In this document: piece after piece, positions 13,794 through 25,496 of the stretch
Layout: each line of letters begins with the position of its first letter
Numbering within the stretch: position 1 is the first letter of the stretch
From: Hyaloperonospora brassicae
Lineage: Eukaryota; Oomycota; Peronosporomycetes; Peronosporales; Peronosporaceae
DNA: 64,000 nt
Assembly: GCA_947650285.1 (NCBI GenBank)
Contig: CANTFL010000166.1
Coordinates: forward strand, 1-64,000
Direction of reading: 5' to 3'
Position numbers and translations under genes: made by a program
The notes under the pieces: model-generated
Databases searched by the model: none
Told to the model about the DNA's origin: nothing
The model's input: only the letters and a program-made list of their open reading frames with translations

Positions 13794-16700
13794 AGGTCTT
13801 GATTGGAAGCGCCAAGATTCAAGTCGTCCCGAAGTGGGAATTACTCGCTTCCAGCGGTAGACCGGTCTTGTCGTACGGCAAGCCTGTGCCCAGTAGATGG
13901 CACCGCTTTGAGACTCACGAACGGTGAGCTAGTGACCCAATAGACGGCACGTTTCAAAGACTCGTCAAGCAACGAGCCGGTAGGCCTTTCACCAATGAAT
14001 TAATTGATATTCTAGTCGGTCGTTTACTGCGCCCGGTGACCTGTAAAAGCGTGAAAACGCCGAAGTCTACCCATTGTACGAGGTCACAGGATTGTAGGGA
14101 CGAATGCTGCTGAGCTCATGCAGTCTTCTGGAACGTAGTGTGAGTGGTTATAGATATTATGCTAGGCGAGATCCACAACCAAACCCGAAGGGGCGAACCG
14201 CGAAGATATTTGACCCGACGTACAAACCATACTTCGCCGACTATCTCGGAGGTCGTTGTGTTGTCACGTTAAAAGTATATTAACCCAAATCTGACTGACT
14301 TATGTACCACAACTTGCTCTCGAGTTTCCAACTTAGGGTGTGCGATTGTTTTAGCAGGTACCAAACATCTAAGGAGAATTATGGTTCTCAAATCTTCAGC
14401 ACAATTGTTAAGTCCCCGGCGATAGCAGGATAGACTATGCGCGCCGAATCGAACTTGTCGAAAGCGATTATGACTCACGCGGACACACTGGTAATTCTTG
14501 CTATTTAAATAGGCGACTTCAGGGCGATCAAAATAGGAAGTAGTACGGACACGGTAATGACAATGAGGACGCTTAATTTATCCTGGAAGCGAAATAGCGT
14601 TCGCTGAACATGAGCCTCGTCAGCAACTTTTGTGGATTGATAGACGTCAAGTCGACGTGCACGACGAAGCGGAAGATAGTGGTCAAAGTTTGACTCCCTG
14701 GTAAGCAACCTCCGCTAGATCCCAGGGCTACGAATAATGCCGAGAGACTATGATAAATTCGTCTCTGTGCCGACTAGCCGAGAAAATCAAGAACGGTCGT
14801 TGTATGTTAAAGTCGATCTCTCAAAATCGCTTGTGTGAGGGTCAATCTTCCGCTTGCCTAGAATTGCTGACTGACGGAGGGGGTGCTCCGATCCGTGCCT
14901 TGTTGTATAGCTATGTGCTCACCGTTTGTACCCGTCTGTTGGGCTGGTTTGAGCTCTTCTTAATGGCCTTGAGAGATGTCGATCTCGCTTAGATTTTCGG
15001 TAGAGAGTTTTCTTTCGGTGCGGAAATCGTCACACCACGAACAGGGGTTCTGCGATCTTGATCTTGGATAACCAACTTGATTTGTTTCCGGGGTCGGAGT
15101 CTTTGCTGTGCGAAAATCTTCACTCAGCAGATAAAGGTCTTGCGTCAGCCTTGTCTCAGGATCGATGCGATCTGGCCTTAGGATCGGCCAATCTTGTCAA
15201 TGTGCGTAGCTTGGGTCAAATAGGATTCCTGTTTCGCCATTATGAAACGTGCGGATCTATCCGGTAGATCTTTTCGGACTTGCTCGGTCTTGTCTTGAAC
15301 TCCTTTGTCAGATCTTCGAACCACTTGAGTTTTCCCGCGATCTTGTGTCCTGTCCTTTTTCGTTGTTGCTGCTATATTAGAAGTTGAGGTGAGTGCGATT
15401 ACTTGATCGATCCGGACCAGATATTCCGGGATCGCTCTTCTCGACCTCTGTCAACAATTCAAGGTCGGTCTTAATTTCCTTGCAACACGCGTGCCTTAAA
15501 TCGCCGGGGAAGCCAAAGAAATCTTGCCCGGAAAAGAAGTGGGGACGCGCGTCGTGAGTAGAAGAAGTAGAGTTTAAGTCTGTTTATTTACCAACCAAAT
15601 TACCAGCCAAACTATCTTTACGCCTATTCCTGATTGTAGATCGTTCCCCATACTGGTATTGCTCTAAGCCAGATCTTGCCCTTGAACTTGTGTCAAAATT
15701 CCGTGGCTTGTGCTTCAATGATAGCGTCTGTATTCCAGGTATCGTACTTAGAACACCAAAATAAATCAAATTCCGAAAACGGTACCACATTACCATTTTT
15801 GGTACCGGAGAGCACTGAAAAGTATCCAAATACCAAATGTATCTAAATACATTTTGCGACGTCAATTTAACCGGCTTCCACTGGCTCTTTCGGTCTGAGA
15901 TCTTAACCCATCACATGTTGATCGTAACAAGCATAATAATCATGATTCAAAAGCTCCATCAACGATATATCCATAATCAACCGAGAACATGAACGATCTG
16001 GTGCCCAATTCGAGATCGTTGAGGATCGACTCGGTATAATTCAGCAGTAGATATTCTTCTGTTAATTGTACATGCTCCAATACCACCCTTCAGGGTTTAT
16101 CGTATCCACGAGACCCTTCGTATGTCTTACAATATCTCCCTGGACTCCCATGCGTATTGGTACTTCCAGATCGGGCTAAATTTAACCAAAATCAGTACTG
16201 ACCTTGTGATACTGGTAAAGGTTATCACCGATCTTCAGGATACTACACCTTCGTCACAGATCCACATCGCACCACCTGGTCCCAGATGTACCTTTCCTAG
16301 AGTAAGTCTGCTACAATATTCACGACCGTTGTCGATATCGGTCAATAATATGTCCCAAATGATCGTGAACCAAGAGACTCTTTTCGTTTAGATTTGTGAC
16401 CCAGTCTTCACCTGCTTCAACATACACGATATTGTCCTTGACCAACCTTCAGGTGGGTTGCTTGACTTCATCTCTTCCTTGTCCCAGGTCACACCGCAGA
16501 AATCATCTGTTTCTGCGTCTCGTCCCAGATTGGTCCATTGAAATCATTCCTCTTTACTCCTCGTCTTAAAATCTCCCATATCCATCATTCTGCTTTCAGT
16601 TCGAATGGATCGTTGATCCCCGTTGGGATCATCTTTCGTATTATATTGGATCGCTGGATCACTTGTTGTCATTTTCCGTCAGTAAGAGACGCCTTAACTA

Positions 16701-17116
16701 AGTGGCCACCGATCCACGTCCCAAAACTCAATTAGTGACTTTGCCACAGTTGTATCCATATGTTTAAGCTTAAGTCAGTCTATTAAGCAACGTAGGCGAA
16801 CTTGGTCAATGAGATAATGAAATTCCATAACAGCATGGCTCTCGGACAGCTAGTCGACAGCACGGTGCTGCTTCTATCAGAAATGTGGTCCAGTGCGACA
16901 TGGTGCCCATGAAGCTGATTTAATTGAACTTAAAGGTTCGCTTTGTAGGAAGCGAGCTGGTAAAGTGATCGTAAGCTAAAGAAAGTACTCCGGTTACAAG
17001 GCGGAAAGAACTTATTGGTTCCTTTGAACCATTGAACTCAGGCGTACATGGTGCTGCTAGATGAAATGAGACCAGCACAAGTCCTCGATGCGCAAGTCGT
17101 GCCATAAGTTTAGGAC
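13794..17116. other. Decayed sequence, no recognisable gene
   Basis: Both strands contain only short open frames split by stops. The segment around 14,990-15,560 is rich in GATCTTG/GATCGG words and, read on the minus strand, is Ser/Arg/Asp-rich. The segment around 15,580-16,740 has longer minus-strand open stretches. No retroelement or host motif can be named with confidence. It is probably the remains of older insertions. Confidence 0.4.
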
Positions 17117-18660
17117 ATGGAACCGGTGAACACGCCGCTGCCAAAAATCCCACATCCAATACTCGGAGTCTTCTCGAGGGTGGAAGGCACGCCAAATCAA
17201 AGTGATATCCGCATGGCTACACCACCGCGAACTCCACCGACGGTGGAGACTCCACGACCGAAGTATCAAGAGGCGACGGAAATGAGGACAGGTGATGAGT
17301 ACTACGAAGAAGATGAAGACGCGTACAAAGATCATCAAGAGGCCGATGAGCGATAAAATAGTCTCAATGTACAGTTGAGATACGGTGAAGCTGGAAGAAA
17401 AAGAGGACACGTCATGGAAATAAGCACATACACGCGCCATTAGAAAATATCGCCAATTTTGAGTGGAAGCGCTATCGTTCTGACGATGCCTCGCAATGGA
17501 TCAAACGTTTTATCTACGAGATGAAGGGGACGTGTCAACAGCAAGACGAGTGGTGGAAAACGTGTTCGCTGTGTCTCGACAAAGCGGCCAAGAATTGATA
17601 TCGACAACTCCCGAAGAAGACGCAGCGGAAGTGGAAGCTGCTCAGTGAAGATTTCATAGTCTATTACTACTCGCATTTCTGCCAGTCCTTTCGATCGAGT
17701 ATCCACTCGGCGATGTGTAGTGAGACCTAGCACATGTAAGACTTCCTTCTGCAACTCAAAGGTTATGCACGAAAGACGCAGATGAAATATGAGAAAGATG
17801 GTTTGAATGCTGCCGACCACGTCGAGCACTTCCTATTAAACTGCTGTGCCGGTGACTTGATGGATCTGATCTACACGCAGCGACTCGATGATGTCCAGCG
17901 CGTGAAGAAGATCATCAGTCATCGATTGCTCGGTGAGATACGAGAGGAACATCATGATCGAGCGAAGGCCGGACACGGGATGAGTCGTCACAAAGAAGAG
18001 ACACGGAATATCCGATAGAGGAAAACGATGATGTTGTTAATCGGAGTAAACCGAAAGGCGAGTCAATGTTTGACAAAAGCCAATGTGGCCGACCTGATCT
18101 TCCAGAATTACCGTCGGATGCCTCACGATAATGATCGACAAGGTCTCCCGGTCTGGAACAGCAACGGAGACTATGAATATAGTCGACGCGTCACCCTTGC
18201 ATCGGCATCCACGGAATATCTGCGAGCAGAGCTCGATAACCGCAGAGGGAGCCGCTGTACTAACTTGTACTATCCTTTTAGTGACGAAAGCGCACCAGAA
18301 CACCTGAGTGACTAAAGTTTTGACTCTGACTCGGATCGGTAGGGGGCAGAAGCAAAGTCAAATCAGATCCAAAACCCAGTAGACCTTCAATATCACCTTC
18401 GATCCCACTTAAATTTGGTAACACGGTCGACAAGACGTACGGCCGACGTGAAGGATTGTGCCGACAAGAACAAACCGATTAGTCATGAAAGCGTCGCATG
18501 TATGAACTTTGCGGTGTATGCGGTGCCGTAGGACACGACGCTCATTTTTGCAGACGACGGTCCAAGCTCTGTAAACATGTGCATGATGTCTCTCGGTGCA
18601 AATGCTCGCACGATTCTAAAGACTGGCCAAGTTCGTCAAGCCTTCGGTGAATAAATTGAC
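17117..18660 (+). pseudogene. gag: Element A gag with CCHC zinc knuckle
   Basis: An ATG at 17,117 in a favourable context (ACATGG) opens an N-terminus rich in Pro, Thr and acidic residues. The capsid-like core follows from about 17,455, with WKRYRS and DASQWIKRFIYEM near its start, interrupted by TGA and TAG codons. The longest clean piece, 17,782-18,018, contains HVEHFLLNC and RLDDVQRVKKII, typical of this gag family. A perfect CX2CX4HX4C knuckle is encoded at 18,510-18,551 (CGVCGAVGHDAHFC), followed by a second Cys/His-rich patch. The gag would bind and package the element RNA. At least five stops rule out function. Confidence 0.75.
18510..18551 (+). other. Intact CCHC zinc knuckle codons (element A)
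   Basis: Fourteen codons read C-G-V-C-G-A-V-G-H-D-A-H-F-C, an exact CX2CX4HX4C nucleocapsid knuckle. It is one of the few undamaged motifs in element A and fixes the gag/protease boundary. Confidence 0.8.
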
Positions 18661-18965
18661 TGTGCTAGAGGACCTCTATTACCTGTTAATGTAGAGTCAT
18701 ATAGAATAGCAGGCTAGACGACTCTGACTGGGTCGGATAACAGCGGGCTGCCAAAGCCAATTGAACCAGCATTAGAATCAAACTTCGTGTTTGCCGTCGT
18801 TGGGGATACGCAACAGCTCTACGAGTGGGGAGGAGAAACCAAGAGATAGAACTAGATGATTGGGATGATGTTGAAGAACGATTAATTGATAGAATGGACA
18901 CAAACAGACGACTGTGTCCTAAGATCGGGGCGACGAAAGAATTGTAGCTGATTCCTGGAGAATGA

Positions 18966-19530
18966 TTGGAATGGTGGTGGTCGAGGAAGTTCTATCGACG
19001 AGTACGAATGAGAGCGCTAGACATGGGTGCTGTCAACGATAAACGAACCAAAATATTTTTGGATGCAGACCCTAACATTTCGGCCATTAGCGAATCATTT
19101 GCTAAAAAGCTACGATTAAGACGGCTCACGATGAGCATCAAACAAACAAATTAATCTTTAAAACATGGGAAAGATGAAGGTCATCACCCTGTCACAAACA
19201 AAAGTGAAGATCACACTAGGATGGAAAATGGTTTACGAATTTGATATGTGAATATGCCACATCATGTGGGAGTGGATCTCCAACCTCGGGACGAATTTCA
19301 TGATACTAGCCAGCATCCGACTAGACTTGTTCATCGCGGCAGTTGAATCATCAGACGAAGTCTCCATATTTGCATTAAGGTCGACGAAAGAAGTCGATGA
19401 CCTGACGTACGGAGATGAAATTTCTGACTGCTCGACTAACTCATTGGATGTCTCGATCCGTTTATATATGGAGATTTTTGGTTGCAACGAAAAAAATATC
19501 CCAACGAATTTACTGATAAGCTAAGGATCC
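18966..19530 (+). pseudogene. Element A aspartic protease, active site lost
   Basis: The retropepsin would process Gag-Pol. The segment around 19,050-19,115 retains the family's ISAISESFAKKLRL flank, but the catalytic triplet (Asp-Thr/Ser-Gly) reads Asp-Ala-Asp at 19,062-19,070, so the active-site loop is destroyed although the Asp codon survives. The C-terminal half follows in another frame at 19,264-19,524, with LGTNFMILASIRLDLF, the mutated flap and second psi-loop of this family. Two frames and several stops confirm that it is dead. Confidence 0.7.
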
Positions 19531-20499
19531 GTCGAATACCATACTCGTGTCGACCGTGACGAAAATTAAAAAAGGGACGGCAACGAGAGTACGGCTAAAG
19601 AACGTCTAGACGAGAAATTCTTTGTGTCCATCACACTTTCCAGTCTTGTTTTGGCCACCACACTATGTGCTAACGCGATACTAACATTTCGTAAGAACTA
19701 ATGCAACTACGTATCACTACTGGCAGGTATAAGCGTATGAAAATGGGATATACGGACGTTTATTTAAGATAGAACAACAGCCGTATGCGAAATAATTGAG
19801 TCAACACCCGCCTTCGGTCGATCGGCAAGCTTACACACGACCCGCGTGTATAATTTGGCGGGATGATTACGTTTGCAATGACAGACCAAATACTGCTGAC
19901 AAAGCAGTCAAAAAAAACCTGGAGTGAATCAAAGATCGATCTACTTAAACCGAGATGGGTCGTGCACACGATACTAAGAACATTACGCTACTGGAAGACG
20001 CATCGGCCACCGGAAGAATTTTGGTCAACTCTACTTTTGTAAGTCAATTATTCTCATCCCATGACAGGGAGTTGAAAGTGATGGTATCGCCCTATGCTAT
20101 ATAGTTCAACTTGGCGAGTCGTGCGCTACAGACAGTAAACTCGATATCGGATCAATTTCTGCCGATCGACTCGACAAATCGCGAGACGGATGTGATACGA
20201 TGAAAAGAAGGATCTTGTCACAATTTGACGATTTAGAGCGCCGTTTATTTGTGCGTTATAGGAGGTGGATGCGACTCATACAGATGACTCATCGACACCT
20301 CCTACAATCGTAATATCAGATTTTGAGCATACTGCGGGCGACATCGCCCTGGTACATTAAACTCAAGAACTCTCTTAATAATTCTTTCTCATTAAGTTAG
20401 CATTATACAAGATCATTGCACCGGGGACAATGTGGTATGCACTATAGACAAGGACGCTAAACGAGCAAAGTTAATGGTGTGTTGCAGAAACAAGAGAAA

Positions 20500-21440
20500 T
20501 CATAATCTTCAGTGGTAACGCTCTACCACCTTAAGCATATGGAGTTGTATTTTGATTTCGATGTCTTAAGTCATAATCCTATTCGGCAACGGGTCAGACG
20601 GGTTCCACAATGCCTTCTTTCGAAGTCGTTCGAGCTGTTGAAAGGTTTGGTGAACGCAATTCTGACTTGGTTTTCCCGAATTCCTTGGGCTTCGCCCATA
20701 GTGATCATTCCAAAGAAGAATATCGTTGATATCCGGTTATGCATCGACTATAAACTCGTCAACGCTATTACGGCTAGGATGGAATAATTAATGTCCTTGG
20801 TCGACGATTTGTTGACATATCTAAACAGCTACCAGTCGTTTTGATCATTTGATGAAGCCAGTATATTTTGAGTGGTAATGATGACTGAACGAGCGACTTA
20901 TGTTTCAGCGTCTCTATGTGCTCTGGGGCATTTATAGTGGTTGCGATGCCGTTTACACTTCGCAATGCTTCCATGATCTACCAACAACTAGTCAACAACG
21001 CGTTGTGGGAATATTTTTAGCCGAAAGATGGGTGGCAAGGCTTTGCCACTAAATATAAAGCTGTCGAAGATGAAACCGCGAGTAATAATGCAGCCAAAAC
21101 CACAGAGTCCAACGAGCTTGGCCCTGGTAAATTGGTGTTGACGAGGCTCGATGCCAACTACCGATCAATCGGCGAGTCTGATCCGTTGCAACGTTTGGTC
21201 AATGATCCGACGAGCAACGTGTTTATCACGGGCAAACGTGATGAATCGACATTTGTCCCATTTATTCGGCGCCAATAGTTTGTGGATATATTTTTTTCTG
21301 GAAGGAAATGCTTCGACTAATTTTAGCGACGCTCTACCGGTTTTTGATATAATACACGAAGTGTCGAGTTAGCATCAGCTTCACAACGAGCATCTTTGTG
21401 CACTCTTAAGTAGACTTCTTATCACACAAAAAGAGAGCAC
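20500..21440 (+). pseudogene. Element A reverse transcriptase remnant
   Basis: Finger and palm motifs are readable: WASPIVIIPKKN and DIRLCIDYKLVNAIT at 20,680-20,780, then LVDDLLTYL, the A-box segment with FDEAS (stop just before it), and MMTERATYVSASLCALGHL. The catalytic box at 21,279-21,300 reads F-V-D-I-F-F where this family has F-V-D-D-I; one Asp codon appears to be deleted in frame. Several stops interrupt the domain. The order and spacing are those of a Ty3/Gypsy RT. Confidence 0.7.
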
Positions 21441-22205
21441 GGTAATTGCAGCCTACCCGACGAAAAAGGTCAAACTCACCGAGAAGCCATTCCCAGCGTT
21501 AAAAGGAGTATGCATGCGTTTCGCGCAGCAATTTACTCTTACAGCCGCTCCATCCAAGACATCGGTGTGTATGAAGTAATAATGTATCAACGCAACGATA
21601 AAGACTTCTTGTAAGAAGTAAATCTGGTCGGGGCGCGCTCTCCATTCGCTATGCTGCAACAAAAATTTGTCGAAGCTCCAGATAGGCGTAATTTTGAAGT
21701 CACAGCCGACGTTCATGTGATGGATTTTGCTAATTATTGGGCGTATAGTAGCACGTTGCAAATTCACGACGAAATGTTTCAGCCGTTTCAATTTTGTGGT
21801 CGAGTCTTCAATGAGGGAAATAAATTGCCACCCTGCGGAGCGCGAAGAGCTTGCTCCGCTTCAGCTGCTATCGATTCGCAAACTTTTTACGCTGGAATAG
21901 TCATCCACTTATACACTTGCTTCTCTACGATGAAATGGCTTTAAAGGCCAATTCTTTATACGGATGAGCTGTCAGCTTCGCTGTACTACTCTCCTCGGCC
22001 CATCTGAAGATGAAAATAGTGAGCGGTCGCAATGTGGACTTCGCCCAGTAGTTGCACGCGTTCGTCACGCTGACTTTCGTCCCGACGAGACGTTAAGACA
22101 CAATGCCCCACGCTCCAAAAACGCGGTAATTGTTTGACTGAATCCTGATTTCCTTTATGAACGTGTGCCTCCAGCATTGTTCGACTTTGTACTGTCGATC
22201 GACAT
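21440..22205 (+). pseudogene. Element A RNase H region, truncated
   Basis: Reading frames from 21,440 to 22,205 retain family words such as LPDEKGQTHREAIPSVKRSM (near 21,460), the CSASAAIDSQTFYA stretch (near 21,850) and FLYERVPPALFDFVLSID (22,150-22,205). This is the RNase H and connection region after RT. The last segment would continue into an FDGSAK-type motif, but it stops at the junction with element B1. The middle is shifted at least twice. Confidence 0.55.
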
Positions 22206-22940
22206 CTTAGGAACCGGCCAATCAACTATGGTTTTTACCTTTGCGGGATCCGCTCGAACGCCGCGCTTCCCAATGAAGCACCCTAATAAGGAATCTCTTC
22301 TGCACCAAAGATGCACTTAAATGCGTTGGCATACGACTTATTTGTGCGCATGCACTCGAGCACCTCTCGTAAATGGTTGATATGATTATCCACATCTGAC
22401 CGATCGATCATAGCACGAATATGGACAAAGATGCCATCAAAGTACGTCTGTGCATAATCTCGATGATGTCTAAACAGTTTCGTCACAAGATGATTGTATG
22501 TAGCTGGGGCATTTGACAACCCTTGCGGCATCACAAGCCACTACCAGATCATACCGCTAAGGTTACTGACTGCTGTCAGCGGGATATCACTCTCACGCAT
22601 GAGAAACTGGTAATAACCATCGACTAGGTCGAGCGCACTGTACATTGTACATCCCACCATGTTGTTCTGAAGAACTTTTTCCTAGCGATTGGTGTCTGAT
22701 CCGTGATGGTTGCAGCATTAAGCTTATTGTAAGCGTGAATAATGCGCCACTTTCCATTGGGCTTTCTGACACCGAAGGTTGGTGTAGAATAGGGGAGATT
22801 TGCTCTCACAAACCATACCGGCCGCGTGCTTTGCACGAAAGAAGTCGTCAATGACGTCACACTTCTCCTTTGGTAAAGGCCACTGCCGGGTGACGCAGTA
22901 TTTAGTTCCAGGAACCAAGTCAATTTCATGACGTACACCT
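22206..22940 (-). pseudogene. B1 reverse transcriptase, catalytic Asp changed
   Basis: RT continues after a frameshift near 22,790 with NGKWRIIHAYNKLNAATI, the MPQGLSNAPATY motif (about 22,530) and the catalytic box at 22,430-22,445. That box reads Y-F-D-G-I-F where B2 has Y-F-D-D-I-F, so the second catalytic Asp codon (22,433-22,435) has become Gly. Homology to B2 continues through LGCFIGKRG and VDWPVPK to about 22,206 and then stops abruptly. Confidence 0.7.
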
Positions 22941-24019
22941 CTATCAGGCGGTAAGACAGACAGAGGGTCGTAACACACTACGTCTTCAAATCCCTGAACC
23001 AAAGAATAGAACGAATCATGAGGATCCTTAAGGATCGAGGAGCCGCTACGCGCACCACGTATCACTTTCGTGTCCTCCAGGACGGACTCGTCCAATAGCA
23101 AGGATGAGTTCAACTCAACATCGGGCCGGATGACCACTAGATCGGATAATTCTCCTGTCTGCAAGTCTTGGCTAAATTCGACATCATACATTTCGTCAAG
23201 GTCAAAGCGAGTATCAAAGGATGGAAATGTCTCAAGACTAATGTTGCCATCAACATGACCAGTCACTCCTTTGACAAGTGCATATAGTGTATTATTACTA
23301 TTATCACTTCGTGACGTTCTAGACCTTGGGCGCTTAAGCGTTTCCACCCGACGATGGGTCTGTTTCCTCAAAGAAACCTTACGCCTCCTAGAGACCGGGA
23401 CAGTAGGGTTCCTGTGGTTGCTATTTATCTTAGCACACTCTATACGAGAGCCCAAGTCTTGAACGACATCTGGTAAAGTGTTACGTAACTCGAACACTTC
23501 ACCCAGCGGATTTACACGTACAGCATCCGGGCCTAGCCCTGAATGCTCTGGCTTCTCGCCAACAATGTCATTACCGACATTCAGTGAAATACCATTTCGG
23601 CCGCCCTCACTCGGTGGAATTTCACGTGCCACTCCGCGAACATCACAGCAATTACATTCTTGATGTCTCGGTCCTAGACCAACCATGCTTGCAGCATACA
23701 GTGACTCATTATCACAACGAGAACCAATCAACGGAGTACGACTCTCTTCACATTCGGTGAAAGAGCTCCGCTCCAGCTTTATGTCATTGACATTGGCGTT
23801 AATTAACTCTGACACACCAATGTCCAGCACATTGACATCTTCCGTCAATGGTTCGCGCCAATAGCGCTTTTGTTGCCTAGCGAAGGTGGTTTCATGACTC
23901 TCCAAAGCTTCGCTAGGAACATTGCGCGTCGCGCCTAAGGTCTTAGACCTCCAATCAATCCATGGCTCATGGCGTTCTAGCCAAGCCATACCTAGGATGG
24001 GATCATATTTCGAATTCAA
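22724..24019 (-). CDS. B1 protease C-terminus, linker and RT N-terminus
   Basis: This is the longest open frame in the window, 431 codons, and it is uninterrupted. It begins inside the protease (PILGMAWLERHEPWIDW). About 300 residues of linker follow, with acidic and basic blocks and no known fold; the linker is conserved in B2 and so belongs to the family. It then enters RT at VLPPDRGVRHEIDLVPGTKY and WPLPKEKCDVIDDFF. The last residues after about 22,790 are out of frame with RT, whose continuation is in the overlapping frame ending at 22,624. The linker may have a regulatory or structural role, but this is unknown. Confidence 0.7.
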   Translation of the reverse strand: MNSKYDPILGMAWLERHEPWIDWRSKTLGATRNVPSEALESHETTFARQQKRYWREPLTEDVNVLDIGVSELINANVNDIKLERSSFTECEESRTPLIGSRCDNESLYAASMVGLGPRHQECNCCDVRGVAREIPPSEGGRNGISLNVGNDIVGEKPEHSGLGPDAVRVNPLGEVFELRNTLPDVVQDLGSRIECAKINSNHRNPTVPVSRRRKVSLRKQTHRRVETLKRPRSRTSRSDNSNNTLYALVKGVTGHVDGNISLETFPSFDTRFDLDEMYDVEFSQDLQTGELSDLVVIRPDVELNSSLLLDESVLEDTKVIRGARSGSSILKDPHDSFYSLVQGFEDVVCYDPLSVLPPDRGVRHEIDLVPGTKYCVTRQWPLPKEKCDVIDDFFRAKHAAGMVCESKSPLFYTNLRCQKAQWKVAHYSRLQ

Positions 24020-24260
24020 ATCGAGGACAAGGCAGCGTTAATTGTTATCAAAGTCCAAAAACTTCACACCTAAGTTCAACGGAACTTTAGGCACCGTGGC
24101 GCGACTACCAGTCGCTAAACGAACGATGATCGAATCACCTTCATGCGCTTTGAGTGCTTCAGCGTATCGCTGACTCCCCTCAAGGGAACGACGTCGAGCA
24201 TAATTACATGATGCTCCGGAGTCGATTAGGACCGAAAAATGCTTCTCAAAGCCTTAAACT
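24000..24260 (-). pseudogene. B1 aspartic protease, DSG retained
   Basis: The minus strand near 24,205-24,240 encodes SVLIDSGASCNYARRRSL, with the catalytic Asp-Ser-Gly triplet intact, followed by GDSIIVRLATGSRATVPKVP and the C-terminal motif DPILGMAWLERHEPWIDW at 24,005-23,950. Stops lie just upstream (near 24,256) and between the two halves (near 24,038). In this family the protease is in frame with gag and RT. Confidence 0.75.
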
Positions 24261-24682
24261 TTCGCCTCGGCGACTAACAAGCCAGGATTGTATCCATGCT
24301 CTGTGCTGACGGGCACAGAGCTCATTGAGGCTAAACCTTGTTTTCCTCTACCTCGTATAGAAGTGAAAGAACCTTGTTCTTCCCCAGTATGGCGCTCCAC
24401 GCCTACTGGGTATCGACGTTTCCCCTTTTCATACCAGGTTTCTGGTTGAGGCCGTGGTTTCGACTCATAGGAGTCGGTCTTTACTTACGCAAATGCCAAG
24501 TGGGACGCAAGTGTTTTGTGTTTTTCGCACATATATCAACGTACAACATGCTGTCGGTGCTCTGCAACATGAAGCTCAGCTTTACCTTCATCTTCAGCAT
24601 TGCTGAGATCCATCAGGTCGGGCTTACAGTAAGCCGAAGTATTTGCAGAGACTGCCCTCGCAAAGTTTGGGTTGTACACGCT

Positions 24683-25303
24683 TCAACCAAGTCTAGCCGA
24701 CTTGAAGCTGTGCTCAGCATTTAGAGCGATGCTCACCGCCTCTTCAAAAGTAGAGGGATGGACCCGAAACACCTCGGTCCTGGCAACGCCATTGCGAAGA
24801 CCTTCCATGAAGACTGTCACGTAAACAGTCTCAGGGAGATGGTCAGACTGCATAGCAGCCATCAGAGTGCTCAACTCCTGGACATAGTTCGTTAACTCAG
24901 TCTTACTCTACCGGGTCGATAAGAAGCGTGAGCGTACGCGATAGACCTGGTTAGGTGGCAAAAAAACTCGCAAAATGTCCAACATAAGCGAATCCCATGT
25001 GGGAAACGCGAAGTCAACCGACGTTCCACACGTCAAAGCCCACTCTCTAGCTCTTTCATCGATCTTAGAGATGCCCAGCGAGACTCGCTGGTACTCAAGT
25101 GAGACCAAGCCAGATCTCATGGCCATCTCAATCATACGGATCCAGAGGTTCAGATTTTCCTCCTCTTTCTTGAAGTAATGCTTAACGTCCACCCGAAGAG
25201 GACGAGGCTTAGCCTCTTCGTCTGGCATTGCCACAAAGCGTGTTGGAATAGCCGAAGCTGCTTGGTTTTGAACCTGCCCTAAAAGGGCCGTTGCATACTG
25301 CAT
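24683..25303 (-). pseudogene. gag: B1 gag (one or two stops)
   Basis: The frame opens with an ATG at 25,303 and runs through the retrotransposon gag core: VKHYFKKEEENLNLWIRM, a hydrophobic helix region, WALTCG, and TELTNYVQELSTLM after a single in-frame stop near 24,905. It continues past an in-frame TGA at about 24,683 into an acidic tail (DLMDLSNAEDEGKAELHV). A damaged zinc knuckle lies near 24,490-24,540, where one frame still reads KHLRPTW, with Trp in place of the expected last Cys. It would form the virus-like particle shell. With only point stops, it is less decayed than element A. Confidence 0.75.
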
Positions 25304-25484
25304 GAAGGTCTAGACATGCGAGTTGAGCACATCGGGACCTTGTGTGGCTAGAAAATCTACATACTCTGGGCCGTACGGCCGCGGTCATCATATCAAGCGC
25401 GACCTTTGGCCTCAGAGAGGGGTGTGAAATGCTCCATCCTCACAGAGGATCAGTCGTTACCGACTCAGGCGTATACTGACTACG

Positions 25485-25494
25485 AGCGCTACCA
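25485..25494 (-). other. Primer binding site, initiator-Met type
   Basis: Two bases inside the 5' LTR the minus strand reads TGGTAGCGCT. Its first nine bases are identical to the Ty1-type primer binding site, complementary to the 3' end of an initiator methionine tRNA. This supports the LTR boundary and the orientation of B1. The assignment to a particular oomycete tRNA is inference. Confidence 0.7.
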
Positions 25495-25496
25495 AG

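Larger units (their letters stand above)
17117..22205 (+). mobile_element. Gypsy retrotransposon A, degenerate, 3'-truncated
   Basis: The order gag, CCHC knuckle, aspartic protease, reverse transcriptase, RNase H is preserved on the + strand, which is the Ty3/Gypsy arrangement. Each domain is crossed by several stops and frameshifts. I recognise the family as a common Phytophthora Gypsy lineage by the gag core, the protease C-terminal half and the RT segment ending LCIDY. No LTR could be placed at the 5' side. The 3' side stops inside RNase H at about 22,205, where the minus-strand element B1 begins, so integrase and the 3' LTR are missing. Confidence 0.8.

Noticed and set aside
16920..17829. 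Three minus-strand frames of 91-129 codons
   Set aside because: They are antisense shadows of the element A gag, which has recognisable motifs on the + strand.
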